From an uncultured Oscillospiraceae bacterium (lineage in GTDB: Bacteria; Bacillota_A; Clostridia; Oscillospirales; Oscillospiraceae), in assembly GCA_934635515.1 (NCBI GenBank), contig CAKTZK010000046.1:1-12397 (forward strand): a stretch of 12,397 bases of DNA. Reading direction: 5' to 3'. The notes beneath the pieces were generated by a model. That model did no database searches and was not told the origin of the DNA. It saw only the letters and a program-made list of their open reading frames with translations. Below, one piece after another: positions 12,360-12,397 of the stretch; within the stretch, counting starts at the first letter, position 1, and each line of letters begins with the position of its first letter. The position numbers were made by a program, and so were the translations under genes.

Positions 12360-12397
12360 GACAGGTTTTTTACAAAGGGTGCAGGGACCGACCCCTC

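Noticed and set aside
1..12397. tRNA, rRNA, CRISPR array or complete insertion sequence
   Set aside because: I saw no cloverleaf-like or rRNA-like stretches, no regularly spaced direct repeats and no transposase frame. The inverted repeats present are isolated hairpins.

Overview
The window joins two DNA segments of different character near base 5550. Bases 1 to about 5550 have moderate G+C and carry one end of an integrative conjugative element (ICE) of the gut-Firmicutes type. From about 5555 to the end the DNA is clearly richer in G+C and carries chromosomal housekeeping genes. A sporulation gene (spoVAC), a HemW-type heme chaperone, a two-cluster ferredoxin and three radical SAM proteins point to an anaerobic, spore-forming, high-G+C member of the Clostridia. 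An Oscillospiraceae-like host (Flavonifractor/Lawsonibacter/Oscillibacter type) is my inference from protein style, not a proven identity.

ICE part (all genes on the minus strand, read from high to low coordinates): an extended -10 promoter at the element edge; a leader with a strong hairpin; a DUF5348 protein; a 354-aa protein with a winged-helix-like N-terminus and a C-terminal cysteine cluster; a 209-aa sigma-70-region-4-like regulator whose start overlaps the previous gene; a second sigma-A-type promoter followed by a short leader with an intrinsic terminator; a VirB2/TrbC-like small membrane protein; a VirB6/TrbL-like channel protein with a long repeat-bearing C-terminal tail; and the N-terminal part of a CD1108-like mobile element protein that runs off the window. 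Control genes therefore come first and transfer genes follow, and each block has a terminator-like hairpin between its promoter and its first gene.

Junction: the minus-strand spoVAC gene loses its family-typical sequence after the FKAD motif (residue 109) and reads 21 further AT-rich codons before stopping at 5485. The ICE therefore appears to be integrated inside spoVAC, separating its 5' part from its 3' end and from the usual downstream spoVAD/spoVAE. This is the most interesting observation. It could be a simple disruption, or a reversible sporulation-gene interruption like the skin element in sigK.

Chromosomal part: spoVAC is divergent from a ferredoxin-hemW operon, with a sigma-G-like promoter and a sigma-A promoter back to back. 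Then comes a monocistronic XRE regulator with two membrane segments, followed by a terminator, a palindromic repeat and a convergent terminator. On the minus strand lie a small conserved-looking protein of unknown function and a tightly packed four-gene operon: SPASM radical SAM protein, mutY, tdk and a PflX-like radical SAM protein. The right edge holds a perfect 14-bp palindrome that looks like an interspersed intergenic repeat.
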